A stretch of 64,000 nt of DNA from JBCCXZ01 sp965228005 (lineage in GTDB: Bacteria > Planctomycetota > Planctomycetia > Pirellulales > Lacipirellulaceae). Under the pieces are notes generated by a model. The model worked only from the letters and a program-made list of their open reading frames with translations. It had not been told where the DNA came from and searched no databases. A program made the translations under genes and the position numbers. The stretch is from positions 186,001 to 250,000 of the forward strand of contig CBDDGV010000004.1 in the NCBI GenBank assembly GCA_965228005.1, in the 5' to 3' direction. Each line of letters starts with the position of its first letter. Positions within the stretch are counted from its first letter, which is position 1. Shown one piece after another: positions 1-12,636 of this stretch.

Positions 1-1144
1 GGTACACCCGCGGGTCGTCGCCCGTCTGGGCGCGGACCTCGGCGTGCGAGTAGTCCACCCGGTACACGAAAGGCCACTGCGGCCAGGGGTTGTGTTCGGC
101 ACGGTCCTCGGGCGGCTGCTTCACGAGCTCGAGGTTGACGATGCTCGTCGCCCCGTGCCGCAGCGAGGTGCCGATGCAGTCGGCCCCCGTGTCGCCGCCG
201 CCGATGACGATCACGTTCTTGCCCTTCGCGGAGAGGTACGCGCCGTCGGCCAGCTCCGAGTCGGCCAGGCTCTTCGTGTTGCGGGTCAGGAAGTCCATCG
301 CGAAGTGGATGCCCTTCAGGTCGCGGCCCTCGCAGCGGCCGGTGGGGTCGAACGGCTTGGTCGCCCCCGTGGCCACCAGCACCGCGTCGTACTCGTCGAC
401 CAGGTGCTGCGGATCGATGAACTTCATCTCCAGGCCGCGCTCCTGCATGATCTGCGTCATGTGCCCGGGCTGGAAGTCTTCCTCTTTGCCGACGTGGGCG
501 CACGTGACGAACTCGACGCCCTCTTCCCGCAGCAGGTTCACGCGCCGCTCGACGACGCCCTTGTCGAGCTTCATGTTGGGGATGCCGTACATCAGCAGGC
601 CGCCGATGCGGTCGGCGCGCTCGTAGACGGTCACCCGGTGGCCGACCTTGTTGAGCTGGTCCGCCGCGGCGAGCCCTGCGGGGCCGCTGCCGACGATGGC
701 CACCCGCTTGCCGGTCCGCTCCTCGGGCGGGTCGGCCACGACCCAGCCCTCCTCGAAGCCGCGGTCGATGATCGCGTTCTCGATGTTCTTGATCGTCACC
801 GGCGGGTCGGTAATCCCCAGCACGCACGCCCCCTCGCACGGCGCCGGGCAGGTGCGGCCGGTGAACTCGGGGAAGTTGTTCGTCTTGTGCAGCCGGTCGA
901 GCGCGTCCTTCCACCGGCCGTGGTAGACCAGGTCGTTCCACTCGGGGATGAGGTTGTCGATCGGGCAGCCCGTGCCGCTCTGGCAGAACGGCACGCCGCA
1001 GTCCATGCACCGCGCCCCCTGCGTGGCGAGCTGCGCCTCGTCCGCGGGGGTGTAGATCTCCAGGAAGTCCCCGGCCCGCTCCACTGGGTCGCGGTAGGGG
1101 ACGGGGTTGCGGTCGTACTCTTTAAAACCGGTTGGCTTGCCCAT
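1..1144 (-). CDS. gltD: Glutamate synthase small subunit (partial, C-terminus outside window)
   Basis: NADPH-dependent beta subunit of glutamate synthase: it takes electrons from NADPH and passes them to the large subunit, which makes glutamate from glutamine and 2-oxoglutarate. About 381 codons are present and the gene runs off the left edge. The N-terminus MGKPTGFKEYDRN is typical. Two Cys clusters for 4Fe-4S centres follow (ARCMDCGVPFC near residue 46 and GRTCPAPCEGAC near residue 97), then a FAD dinucleotide fold (VGSGPAGLAAA near residue 150) and an NAD(P)H motif GGGDTGADC. It lies 193 bp downstream of gltB on the same strand, so the two are probably co-transcribed. Confidence 0.95.
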   Translation of the reverse strand, partial: MGKPTGFKEYDRNPVPYRDPVERAGDFLEIYTPADEAQLATQGARCMDCGVPFCQSGTGCPIDNLIPEWNDLVYHGRWKDALDRLHKTNNFPEFTGRTCPAPCEGACVLGITDPPVTIKNIENAIIDRGFEEGWVVADPPEERTGKRVAIVGSGPAGLAAADQLNKVGHRVTVYERADRIGGLLMYGIPNMKLDKGVVERRVNLLREEGVEFVTCAHVGKEEDFQPGHMTQIMQERGLEMKFIDPQHLVDEYDAVLVATGATKPFDPTGRCEGRDLKGIHFAMDFLTRNTKSLADSELADGAYLSAKGKNVIVIGGGDTGADCIGTSLRHGATSIVNLELVKQPPEDRAEHNPWPQWPFVYRVDYSHAEVRAQTGDDPRVY

Positions 1145-1180
1145 GGCTTGCTATCGTTACTCGTTGGTTGGTTGTTTTCA

Positions 1181-1326
1181 CCACCAAGACACAAAGACAC
1201 TAAGAAAGAGAGAGGGCGCCACTAATCTCCTCTAATGAACACTAATCAGATTAGTGAAGATGAGTGTTGATTAGTGTTCTTGTTCCTTTTCCCTGTCTTC
1301 CTTCGTGTCTTCGTGTCTTTGTGGTT
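1181..1326. repeat. Nested inverted repeats between gltB and gltD
   Basis: Outer arms CCACCAAGACACAAAGACAC (1181-1200) and its near complement at 1305-1326. Inner perfect arms GAACACTAATCA (1237-1248) and TGATTAGTGTTC (1268-1279). In RNA the gltB-gltD spacer would fold into a stacked stem. The AT-rich composition contrasts with the flanking genes. The outer arm looks like a dispersed planctomycete repeat, but I cannot verify copy number. Confidence 0.6.
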
Positions 1327-1337
1327 AACTCTCTTCT

Positions 1338-6005
<4,668 letters not shown>

Positions 6006-6061
6006 ATGGCTTTACTCGGCTTGCCGTCTTGATCTTGCTTTGTGTCCGATGTTCCTGCATC

Positions 6062-6092
6062 GACAAGGGACAGGGAACAGGAGACAGGGGAC
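6062..6092. repeat. GACAGG-type simple repeat, copy 1
   Basis: Purine-rich GGGACAGGGAACAGGAGACA-type stretch just beyond the 3' end of the four-helix-bundle gene. An inverted copy lies at 6574-6607, so the two bracket that gene. Related copies lie inside the long inverted repeats at 31026-31051 and 35827-35852. Confidence 0.6.
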
Positions 6093-6103
6093 AATGCGGT
6101 TGC

Positions 6104-6493
6104 TTAGGGCGATGCCTTCTTGGGTAGGAGGAACGGCTGGGGATCGCGGATCATCCCACCGAGCATCCGGCCGATCTCCCGGCAACGGTTGACGAGCCGA
6201 TGATGCTCGTCCTCGGTCAAGTAGCCGCAGTCTCTAGCGAAGTCTAAAGATGTCTCTGTTTCGTTAATCTCCGCATCACAATCGGTCAGCTTGCTGACAA
6301 AGTGTGCTTCGTACCGCCGCTTCGCCCAGGCCTCTGCAAGGTTCATGCAGACGCTGCGCGATGAACGCCGGACCTGGCTGATCAGTGCGTAACGCTCCTC
6401 AGGGGGAAATCGCTTGGTCACTTTGAACACCGCCATCGCAAGCTCATAGGATTTGCAATACACGTCCAACTGTTTCGCATTCTGAACCGCCAT
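6104..6493 (-). CDS. Four helix bundle protein (S23 family)
   Basis: 129-aa protein of the four-helix-bundle / 23S rRNA intervening-sequence (S23) family. Visible family features are an N-terminal segment rich in aromatic and basic residues (LDVYCKSYELAMAVFKVTKRFP), the central QVRRSSRSVCMNLAEAWAKR helix and a C-terminal helix with REIGRMLGGMI. The molecular role of this family is not established; members are often carried as cassettes. Here the gene sits between two inverted GACAGG-type repeats and separates gltB from a LysR gene, which supports a cassette-like history. Confidence 0.85.
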   Translation of the reverse strand: MAVQNAKQLDVYCKSYELAMAVFKVTKRFPPEERYALISQVRRSSRSVCMNLAEAWAKRRYEAHFVSKLTDCDAEINETETSLDFARDCGYLTEDEHHRLVNRCREIGRMLGGMIRDPQPFLLPKKASP

Positions 6494-6511
6494 CCCGGGG
6501 GTTCCTGGGGG

Positions 6512-7480
6512 CTAGTTTCCCGCTGCACTGATTCCAGCCGCGCCGCGCCGCCCGCCCACTGCTTGTCCGTCGTGCCCTGTCCCCTGTCCCCCGTCTCCTG
6601 TCTCCTCATTCACCAGCAGAGCGACGAACTCCTTCGCCACTTCGCTCAACGGCCGGTCGCGCCTGTGGATGAGACCAACCGGCCGTTTGATGGGGGCCCC
6701 TTCGAGGCGGACCGTCTGGAGGGAACCCATGGCGATCTCGCGCTCGACGGTCGGTTCGGGGAGGATGCTCACCCCCGCGTCGATCTCGATCGCCCTTTTG
6801 ATGGTCTCGGTGTTGTCGAACTCTAGCGCGACGTTCACCTCGATGTCCTCCGCTTGCAGGGCCTGATCGACCGCTTGTCGGATCGCCAGGTCAGACTCAA
6901 ACGCCACGAACGAAGCGCCGGCCAATGCGTGCAGCTCAACGGAGTCGCACCCGGCGAGCGGGTGCTGCGGGTGGCACACGAGCACCAGCGGCTCGCTCCG
7001 CCAGTCGATCACCGCCACATCGTGCGTCTCCTGGGGGTAGCTCATGATGCCCAGGTCGACCTCGCCGGCGGCCACGACCTCCAGCACCCGCGAGGGGTGC
7101 AGGTAGTCGAGCCGCACCTGGGCCCGCGGGTGTTCTTCTTTGAACCGCTCCAGGAACTTGGTCATGTGCGCCAGCCCGACCGAGTAGATCGATGCGATCA
7201 CCAGCTTGCGGGCCGACTCGTCGTGCAGCGAGCGGACCTCTTGCTCAAGGTCGTAGTAGCGGCGGACCACGTCCCGGCTGCCCTCGTAGTACAGCTTGCC
7301 CTCGGCGGTCAGCCCGAACGGGCGGGTCGAGCGGTCGAGCAGCTTCACGCCCAGACGCTCTTCGAGCTGCTGCACCAACTGGCTGGCGGTCGACTGCGAC
7401 ATCTCGTTGTCTTCGGCCGCGCGCGAGAAGCTCCGCCGCGCGATGACGTCGCAATAGACTTTGAGGGCTTTGATCTGCAT
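6512..7480 (-). CDS. LysR-family transcriptional regulator
   Basis: 322 aa. The N-terminal winged helix-turn-helix (residues 1-60, SRAAEDNEMSQSTASQLVQQLEERLG) binds DNA, and the LysR substrate-binding domain spans about 90-295. The start MQIKALKVYCDVIA matches family starts. The target is unknown; no divergent partner gene is present. The last roughly 30 residues, from NEETGDGGQGTG, lie beyond the usual family end and are encoded by the GACAGG-type repeat at 6574-6607. This indicates that the repeat replaced the original stop codon and extended the protein. Confidence 0.88.
   Translation of the reverse strand: MQIKALKVYCDVIARRSFSRAAEDNEMSQSTASQLVQQLEERLGVKLLDRSTRPFGLTAEGKLYYEGSRDVVRRYYDLEQEVRSLHDESARKLVIASIYSVGLAHMTKFLERFKEEHPRAQVRLDYLHPSRVLEVVAAGEVDLGIMSYPQETHDVAVIDWRSEPLVLVCHPQHPLAGCDSVELHALAGASFVAFESDLAIRQAVDQALQAEDIEVNVALEFDNTETIKRAIEIDAGVSILPEPTVEREIAMGSLQTVRLEGAPIKRPVGLIHRRDRPLSEVAKEFVALLVNEETGDGGQGTGHDGQAVGGRRGAAGISAAGN
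6574..6607. repeat. GACAGG-type simple repeat, copy 2, within the LysR 3' end
   Basis: GCCCTGTCCCCTGTCCCCCG and continuation, the inverted counterpart of the stretch at 6062-6092. It is translated as part of the C-terminal tail of the LysR protein. Confidence 0.6.
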
Positions 7481-7949
7481 CGGTGTGTTCGTCTTGCGCG
7501 GGTACGCTTTCTCGGTGCGCGATTTTTCGCCGGCCGCCGCGGGGAGTCTCCCCGGGAGGAAACCTCGGTGCGCGAGCGGATCGATCCGGCGGGGACGCAG
7601 GGTTGGCGCGTCGCCGATTCGCTTGGTCGCCAGCCAACTGGTTGCCCAGTGAGCCGGACAGATCTACGCAACCCCGGCGGCGGGCGAGTGGAGGAGCCAT
7701 CGGATTGACGCCCCTGCGTCAAAGCCGCGTGCCCGCCCGCGAGAACCTCCGGGTGTTCTCTCGAACCGTTGATCCATCGTGAGAGCCGATACCGTTTGCC
7801 GCCAGGATCGGAAATCGTGATAGTAGAGTAGCCGCTGCGCATCAGCGGGTCAAGCAGGCACCCTGATCCCTATTTCAGGGGCCGTTTTGTGGTGTTGGGA
7901 CCAAGCCCGAAGTTAGCGGTACCGGCGGGCCGCTCTGAGGCTTGGCTGC
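7481..7949. other. Intergenic stretch upstream of the LysR gene
   Basis: About 470 bp between the LysR start codon and the 3' end of the cyclophilin gene. It should hold the LysR promoter and possibly a 3' element of the cyclophilin gene. I see no convincing coding frame, terminator or known regulatory motif. Confidence 0.5.
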
Positions 7950-9086
7950 CTACCGCTCCGGCAGCTTCTCGAACTCGTACCCGTGCCCGCGGTCGCGGAG
8001 CACCTCGGCCTTCACGATCTTGTCCGGGTCCACCCGCCGCGGCTCTTGCGGATCGCGCCGCTTCAGCGACGCGGCCACGTCCATGCCCTCGACCACGCGG
8101 CCGAACACGGTGTGCCGGCCATCCAGGAAATCGGTCGGCACGAACGTCAGGAAGAACTGCGAGCCGCCCGTGTCGCGGCCGGCGTGGGCCATGCTCAGGC
8201 TGCCGCGGAAGTGATGCCGGTAATTGGGCTGGTGGCACTCGCACTTGATGTTGTACCCCGGGCCGCCCGAGCCCGTGCCGGTCGGGTCGCCGCCCTGGGC
8301 CATGAAGCCCGGCAGCACGCGGTGGAACACCACCCCGTCGTAGAAGCCCTTCTTCACCAGCGAGAGGAAGCTCGCCGTGGCGACCGGGGCCTCGTTCTCG
8401 AACAGCTCGATCACGACGTCTCCCTTGGAGGTGGTGAGCTTCACGCGCGGCAGGTCGTCGGCCGCGGCCTCGGCGGCGCGGATCTGCTGCTCCTTCTCCC
8501 AGTTCTTGCGGAGCGTCGCCAGGTTGCCGCGCATGTTGCCGGCGAGCTGCGCAACCCGCGGGTCGCCGCCCTGCGCGGGCGATTGGTCCGCCTTGGCGAA
8601 GTAGGCTTCGGCCTTGTCGAAGTCGTTGGTCGCCAGCGCCGCCACGCCGGCCCAGGTGTAGAGCTGCGCCCACGACTCGGCCGCGCCCGCGTTGATCAAC
8701 GCCTCGACAAGCGGCAGCGCTTTCTCGTATTGGTCGCCGCCATCGCCGGCCGGGTCGCCCGCAATGTAGAAGCTGGCAATCGCCGCGAGCGTGTCGCCCA
8801 CCTGCGCGTACTTGGCCGGGTCGAGCTGGTAAACCTCCATCCCCTTGGCCACGATCTGGTCGACCATCGCGAGCGCCTCGTTCCGCAATCGAGCCTGCTC
8901 CGCCGGGTCGCTCGCGGCGCCGATCTGTTGGGTCTTCTCGCCCCACTGCGCGATCAGCGCGTTGAACTCTGCCGCCGCGGGGTCGGCGGTCGCCGCTTCC
9001 TGGGCGGCCGCCGGCAACGCCGAAGAGCCGAGAACCAAGGTCGCGGCCAGCAGGACGGCCGTCGCAGTGAGTCGTGTGGATGCCAT
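7950..9086 (-). CDS. Exported cyclophilin-type peptidylprolyl isomerase
   Basis: 378 aa. A signal peptide (MASTRLTATAVLLAATLVLG, cleavage near AAAQ) directs it out of the cytoplasm. Residues about 30-190 are a helical, TPR-like region rich in Ala. A complete cyclophilin domain occupies about 197-365, with FENEAPVATASF, VVFHRVLPGFMAQGGDPTG, HFRGSLSMAHAGRDTGGSQFF and HTVFGRVVEGMDV, which carry the Arg, Phe, Met and Gln residues of the active site. It should catalyse proline cis-trans isomerisation during folding of secreted proteins. The gene is monocistronic as far as can be seen. Confidence 0.93.
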   Translation of the reverse strand: MASTRLTATAVLLAATLVLGSSALPAAAQEAATADPAAAEFNALIAQWGEKTQQIGAASDPAEQARLRNEALAMVDQIVAKGMEVYQLDPAKYAQVGDTLAAIASFYIAGDPAGDGGDQYEKALPLVEALINAGAAESWAQLYTWAGVAALATNDFDKAEAYFAKADQSPAQGGDPRVAQLAGNMRGNLATLRKNWEKEQQIRAAEAAADDLPRVKLTTSKGDVVIELFENEAPVATASFLSLVKKGFYDGVVFHRVLPGFMAQGGDPTGTGSGGPGYNIKCECHQPNYRHHFRGSLSMAHAGRDTGGSQFFLTFVPTDFLDGRHTVFGRVVEGMDVAASLKRRDPQEPRRVDPDKIVKAEVLRDRGHGYEFEKLPER

Positions 9087-9305
9087 AGGGAGTCCCTTCG
9101 CGTCGTGGGTTGTTTGGGGGTGCCTGGGTCGGCCGGCCTCAGGGCCGACGGAGATCGCCGAGACCCGAGCCGACGCCCGGCGGCGGTCGTTTGGTAAGAT
9201 GCCCGCGGCGGGAGCCGTTCAGCCGCCCGCCACGCCGCTCAGGATATCAGAATCACCCCCCCGCCGGCAGGCGACCACCCTGCTGGCGCCCGCCGAAAAC
9301 GCCGC

Positions 9306-10022
9306 ATGCCGAGCAAGAAACGCCCCGCCAGACCGCCACGCGACGCCGACCCGCCCGCCGACCTCCGCATCATCGGCGGCAGCATGCGCGGCCGCAAACT
9401 CACCTACGGGGGTCACGACGCCCCGGACGGCTCGAAGGTCACTCGGCCGATGAAGCACCGCGTCCGCGAGTGCATCTTCAACCTGATCAGCACCGAGAGC
9501 AAAGGCCGCCACGCGATCGACCTCTTCGCCGGCACCGGCGCACTGGGTCTCGAGGCCCTCAGCCGCGGAGCCCCCACCGCGACGTTCATCGAGAAGCACG
9601 TTCCCAGCGCCCGAGTGGTGCAGGCCAACATCGACGCCCTGCAGGTCGCCGACCGATGCGAGCTGCTCACCACCAGCGCCTTTCTCTGGGGCCAGAGAGA
9701 CCTTCCGGATGCGGAATTCGGAATGCGGAGTGCGGAGTCCGAAGCTGTCGACTCCGCAATCCGCAATCCGCAATCCGTAATTCCCTGGCTGGTCTTCTGC
9801 AGCCCGCCCTACGCGTTCTTCATCGACCGCGCAGACGATATGCTGACGCTCATCACCGCCGTCTACGACCGCGCCCCGCCGGGGAGCATCCTCGTCGTCG
9901 AGGCGGACGAGCGTTTCGATTTCCAGCAACTGCCCGCCGACGGCTGGGACGTCCGCGCCTACCCGCCCGCGGTGGTCGGCGTCCTCCGCAAAGCGGCCCC
10001 TCTTCCGGAGCAACCCTCATGA
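9306..10022 (+). CDS. rsmD: 16S rRNA (guanine(966)-N2)-methyltransferase RsmD, with repeat insertion
   Basis: 238 aa. It methylates G966 of 16S rRNA using S-adenosylmethionine. Family motifs are present: IIGGSMRGRKL, RPMKHRVRECIFN, the SAM-binding DLFAGTGALGLEALSRGA and, after a gap, FCSPPYAFF. The catalytic tetrapeptide is SPPY, whereas the family usually has DPPY/F. About 25 residues just before it (DAEFGMRSAESEAVDSAI and on) are encoded by an imperfect hairpin repeat at 9709-9784 that keeps the frame. The stop codon overlaps the next gene's start (ATGA), implying translational coupling to the esterase. Confidence 0.88.
   Translation: MPSKKRPARPPRDADPPADLRIIGGSMRGRKLTYGGHDAPDGSKVTRPMKHRVRECIFNLISTESKGRHAIDLFAGTGALGLEALSRGAPTATFIEKHVPSARVVQANIDALQVADRCELLTTSAFLWGQRDLPDAEFGMRSAESEAVDSAIRNPQSVIPWLVFCSPPYAFFIDRADDMLTLITAVYDRAPPGSILVVEADERFDFQQLPADGWDVRAYPPAVVGVLRKAAPLPEQPS
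9709..9784. repeat. Imperfect hairpin repeat inside rsmD
   Basis: The left arm runs from GGAATTCGGAATGCGGAG to about 9738. The right arm contains three CCGCAAT-type units and ends in CCGTAATTCC. The complement of the right arm repeats the left-arm units GCGGATT/GCGGAGT. Such GCGGATT arrays look like dispersed planctomycete intergenic repeats; here it is within a coding sequence and in frame. Confidence 0.65.
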
Positions 10023-10978
10023 AGACCCTCGCGCACTCCGCCCTCGCCGCGGTTCTGCTCGCACCCTCCGTAGCACCAGCCGACGACCACAACGAGGACC
10101 CCGTGACCACCGAAGTCATCACCCTGTGGGGCGATCCCGCCCCCGGTTCGGAGGGCTACGACGAGCCGGAGAAGATCGAGGAGCGCGGCACGCCCGAGCG
10201 GGCCAACGGCTGGCTCACCGGGGGCGCCACGCCGACGCTCACCGTCTACGTTGCGCCCGAAGAGCGCCGCAGCGGCGCGGCAGTCGTGGTCTGCCCGGGG
10301 GGCGGCTATGGAGGGCTGGCGATCGACAAGGAAGGGCACGAACTCGCCCGGTGGTTCGCCGAGCGCGGGGTCACCGGGGCCACTCTGAAGTACCGGCACG
10401 GCGGCGGAGCCCACCAGCACCCCGTGCCATTGGCCGACGCGCAGCGGGCGATCCGGCTGATGCGCTCCAAGGCAACCGACTGGGGCGTCGACGCCGACAA
10501 GATCGGCATCGCCGGCTTCTCCGCCGGCGGGCACCTCGCTTCCTCCGCCGCAACGCACTACGACGAAGAGCTGGAGATCGAAGACCCTCTCCGCGGAGAG
10601 CTCTCCGCCAAGCCGGCTTTCCAGGTGCTCATCTACCCCGTGATCTCGATGGACCCCGAGGTCTACCACGGCGGCTCGCGTCAGCGCCTGATCGGCGACG
10701 ACCCGCCGCAGGAGTTGGTCGACCACCTCTCCAGCGAAATGCAAGTCACGAAAGAAACGCCGCCGGCTCTGCTCGTTCACACCTCCGACGACGGCACCGT
10801 GCCCGTCGAGAACAGCATCCGCTACTACCAGGCGCTGCGAAAGGCGGGCGTCGATGCCGAGCTGCACGTCTACCGGCGCGGCGGGCACGGCTTCGGGTTC
10901 TTCCGCGGCGAACGCCCCGCGGACCGCTGGCCCGAGGTGCTCGCCGCCTGGATGCGTGACCGCGGCCTGATGGAGTGA
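10019..10978 (+). CDS. Secreted alpha/beta hydrolase (acetyl-esterase type)
   Basis: 319 aa with a signal peptide (MKTLAHSALAAVLLAPSVAPA). The alpha/beta-hydrolase fold is shown by the oxyanion-hole strand VVVCPGGGYGGLA, the nucleophile elbow GFSAGGHLA, an acidic residue in HTSDDGTVP and the catalytic His in GGHGFG. This is the BD-FAE / xylan acetylesterase-like group found in polysaccharide-degrading planctomycetes, and likely substrates are acetylated glycans. The ATG overlaps the rsmD stop (ATGA), so it is probably co-translated. An in-frame extension exists upstream, but it passes through rsmD and lacks the signal peptide. Confidence 0.88.
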   Translation: MKTLAHSALAAVLLAPSVAPADDHNEDPVTTEVITLWGDPAPGSEGYDEPEKIEERGTPERANGWLTGGATPTLTVYVAPEERRSGAAVVVCPGGGYGGLAIDKEGHELARWFAERGVTGATLKYRHGGGAHQHPVPLADAQRAIRLMRSKATDWGVDADKIGIAGFSAGGHLASSAATHYDEELEIEDPLRGELSAKPAFQVLIYPVISMDPEVYHGGSRQRLIGDDPPQELVDHLSSEMQVTKETPPALLVHTSDDGTVPVENSIRYYQALRKAGVDAELHVYRRGGHGFGFFRGERPADRWPEVLAAWMRDRGLME

Positions 10979-11062
10979 AGCCCGCCGGTTGAGATTCTCG
11001 GCAAGAAAGCGGCCCCGCCGGCGAATCACCCGTGGACCCCTTCACCCCGAACGGAGCACCGT

Positions 11063-11245
11063 GTGGACAACGAATTCTACGTCGGCTGGGCCACCCTGAT
11101 GTTCATCAACGCGGGCATCGCCCAGGGCAAGAACCGCAGCGGCCTGGCGTGGGGCGCTGTGTCGTTCGTCCTCGGCCCGCTGGCAACCTTCTTGCTGGTC
11201 GTGTTCTTCGACAAGCTGCCCGCCAGCAAGATCGAAGAGTTTTAG
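11063..11245 (+). CDS. Small membrane protein, hypothetical
   Basis: 60 aa, GTG start. Two hydrophobic stretches (about residues 7-18 and 30-48, with FVLGPLATFLLVVFF) and a charged end KLPASKIEEF. The QGKNRSGLAWG segment resembles small planctomycete membrane proteins with a Gly/Lys/Asn turn. It is 15 bp upstream of the next membrane protein gene and may be co-transcribed with it. No function can be assigned. Confidence 0.6.
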   Translation: MDNEFYVGWATLMFINAGIAQGKNRSGLAWGAVSFVLGPLATFLLVVFFDKLPASKIEEF

Positions 11246-11260
11246 CAGCGCGGGTCCGCA

Positions 11261-11797
11261 ATGCGATCGATACGAAGCATCTGGTTGCCCCTGGCCGCTT
11301 TCTCCGTCGCGGTGGGCTTCTGCATCGGCGACCTGATGTACTGGTACGAAGACCTGCCCGACCCCGTGGCCAGCCGCTTCGGGGTCGACGGTTCCGCCAT
11401 CGGGTGGAGCTCCAAGCAGCAGTTCTTCACTGTCTCGTTGGGCACGTTGGCCCTTTTGACGGCGGTGCTCTTGGGAAGCTGTGGGCTCCTGTTCGTGTTG
11501 CCAACCACGGCGATGAACCTGCCGCACCGCGACTACTGGCTGGCCCCCGAGCGGATCGCCGAAACGCGCCGGATGACCGTGGGCCGCCTGCTCTGGATGA
11601 TGACCGCGACCATGACGCTGATCGCCGCGATCTACCACGGCGTGCTGCTGGCCAACCTCAACCCGCCGCCGACGCTCCCCATGGGGGGTTACCTAATCCC
11701 CTACCTGATCTTCACCGTCGCCTGGCTCGCCGAGTTCCTCTGGCGGTTCTCGAAGGCGCCGCCTACTGAGGACCCGGAGGAAGTCGTCGAAGCGTGA
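11261..11797 (+). CDS. DUF1648-domain membrane protein
   Basis: 178 aa with four predicted membrane segments (about 8-25, 55-80, 108-128, 142-160). The sequence LPDPVASRFGVDGSAIGWSSK after the first helix is the DUF1648 signature. Proteins of this family resemble the membrane part of SdpI-like immunity or permease proteins, but a function cannot be inferred here. It lies directly downstream of a small membrane protein gene. Confidence 0.75.
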   Translation: MRSIRSIWLPLAAFSVAVGFCIGDLMYWYEDLPDPVASRFGVDGSAIGWSSKQQFFTVSLGTLALLTAVLLGSCGLLFVLPTTAMNLPHRDYWLAPERIAETRRMTVGRLLWMMTATMTLIAAIYHGVLLANLNPPPTLPMGGYLIPYLIFTVAWLAEFLWRFSKAPPTEDPEEVVEA

Positions 11798-11810
11798 GGT
11801 CGCTGCGACG

Positions 11811-12515
11811 CTAGAACCCGCAGCCGAGAAAGTATTCAAGACGCACATCGGTGTCGTCGAAATCCGATCCAATTGCAATGCCGGCGTACACACGCTCCGT
11901 GAAGCGGGCGATGAACTGGGTCGTGAAGTACAGATTCTCGACGGCCACCTCGTCTAGGTCGAAGTCGTCTATCGTGTCCCCGCTGGTGATCTGAGGACGG
12001 ACCGTAAACGAATCCGAAAGCTCCCACTCGACGCCCGCGACCCAGGAGAGAATTGCGCCGCCGTCGCTGTCTACGATGCTGACGGGCCCCAGTGTTGCAG
12101 CGACTTCAATCTCTCCGTAACCGACCCCGATGCCAGCAAACGGGTCAAGGATACCGTAAGGGTTGGCGTGGCCCACAAGCATCGCTTCGAAGAGCGTGTG
12201 CTCCGCGTCGAAGTCGACCATCGTCCCGCCGCCCACGTCCATGGGCCCCCCGAACCAAGTTGAGCTCAGGTGCAGATTCAGGTCGACCCTCTCGGCAAGC
12301 GGCTGATTGCCTTCCACCGTGATCCCGGATTCCCAATCGTCGATCGCCCGCAAGAACGGGTCGTTGGGGCGGGACATCCGAAAGCCGACTTCGGCGTATC
12401 GCTCGCCCAGCAGGCCTTGGGAGTAGCACTTCACTGGCATCGATGCGGCTACTGCGAAGAGACCGAGCCTAACGTAACGGCAACGGCAAACCACGCATTT
12501 CGTTCTAGCTTGCAT
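11811..12515 (-). CDS. Putative outer-membrane beta-barrel protein
   Basis: 234 aa from the ATG at 12515; an upstream in-frame start at 12551 is possible. A hydrophobic N-terminal segment (VRLGLFAVAASMPVKCYSQ) looks like a signal peptide. The rest alternates polar and hydrophobic residues in short strands with Gly/Asp turns (VGYGEIEVAATLG, VRPQITSGDTIDD, RVYAGIAIGSDFDD) and ends in a terminal Phe (FLGCGF), as outer-membrane beta-barrels do. No named family is recognised. Confidence 0.65.
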   Translation of the reverse strand: MQARTKCVVCRCRYVRLGLFAVAASMPVKCYSQGLLGERYAEVGFRMSRPNDPFLRAIDDWESGITVEGNQPLAERVDLNLHLSSTWFGGPMDVGGGTMVDFDAEHTLFEAMLVGHANPYGILDPFAGIGVGYGEIEVAATLGPVSIVDSDGGAILSWVAGVEWELSDSFTVRPQITSGDTIDDFDLDEVAVENLYFTTQFIARFTERVYAGIAIGSDFDDTDVRLEYFLGCGF

Positions 12516-12636
12516 AGCAGACGGCGTCCGAAGAGAAGAGTCGATTGCCAAGTGAGGCCCGCCCGCTGCCTCGTCGATGGGCAGTAACCGTACCGCCAGG
12601 GGCGGGCTTCCGCAACACCGTTTCGAACGCGGCGTG

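Noticed and set aside
9110..10018. In-frame upstream extension of the esterase gene (622-codon frame)
   Set aside because: It runs through rsmD in another frame and lacks protein-like character; the ATG at 10019 gives a signal peptide and ATGA coupling.
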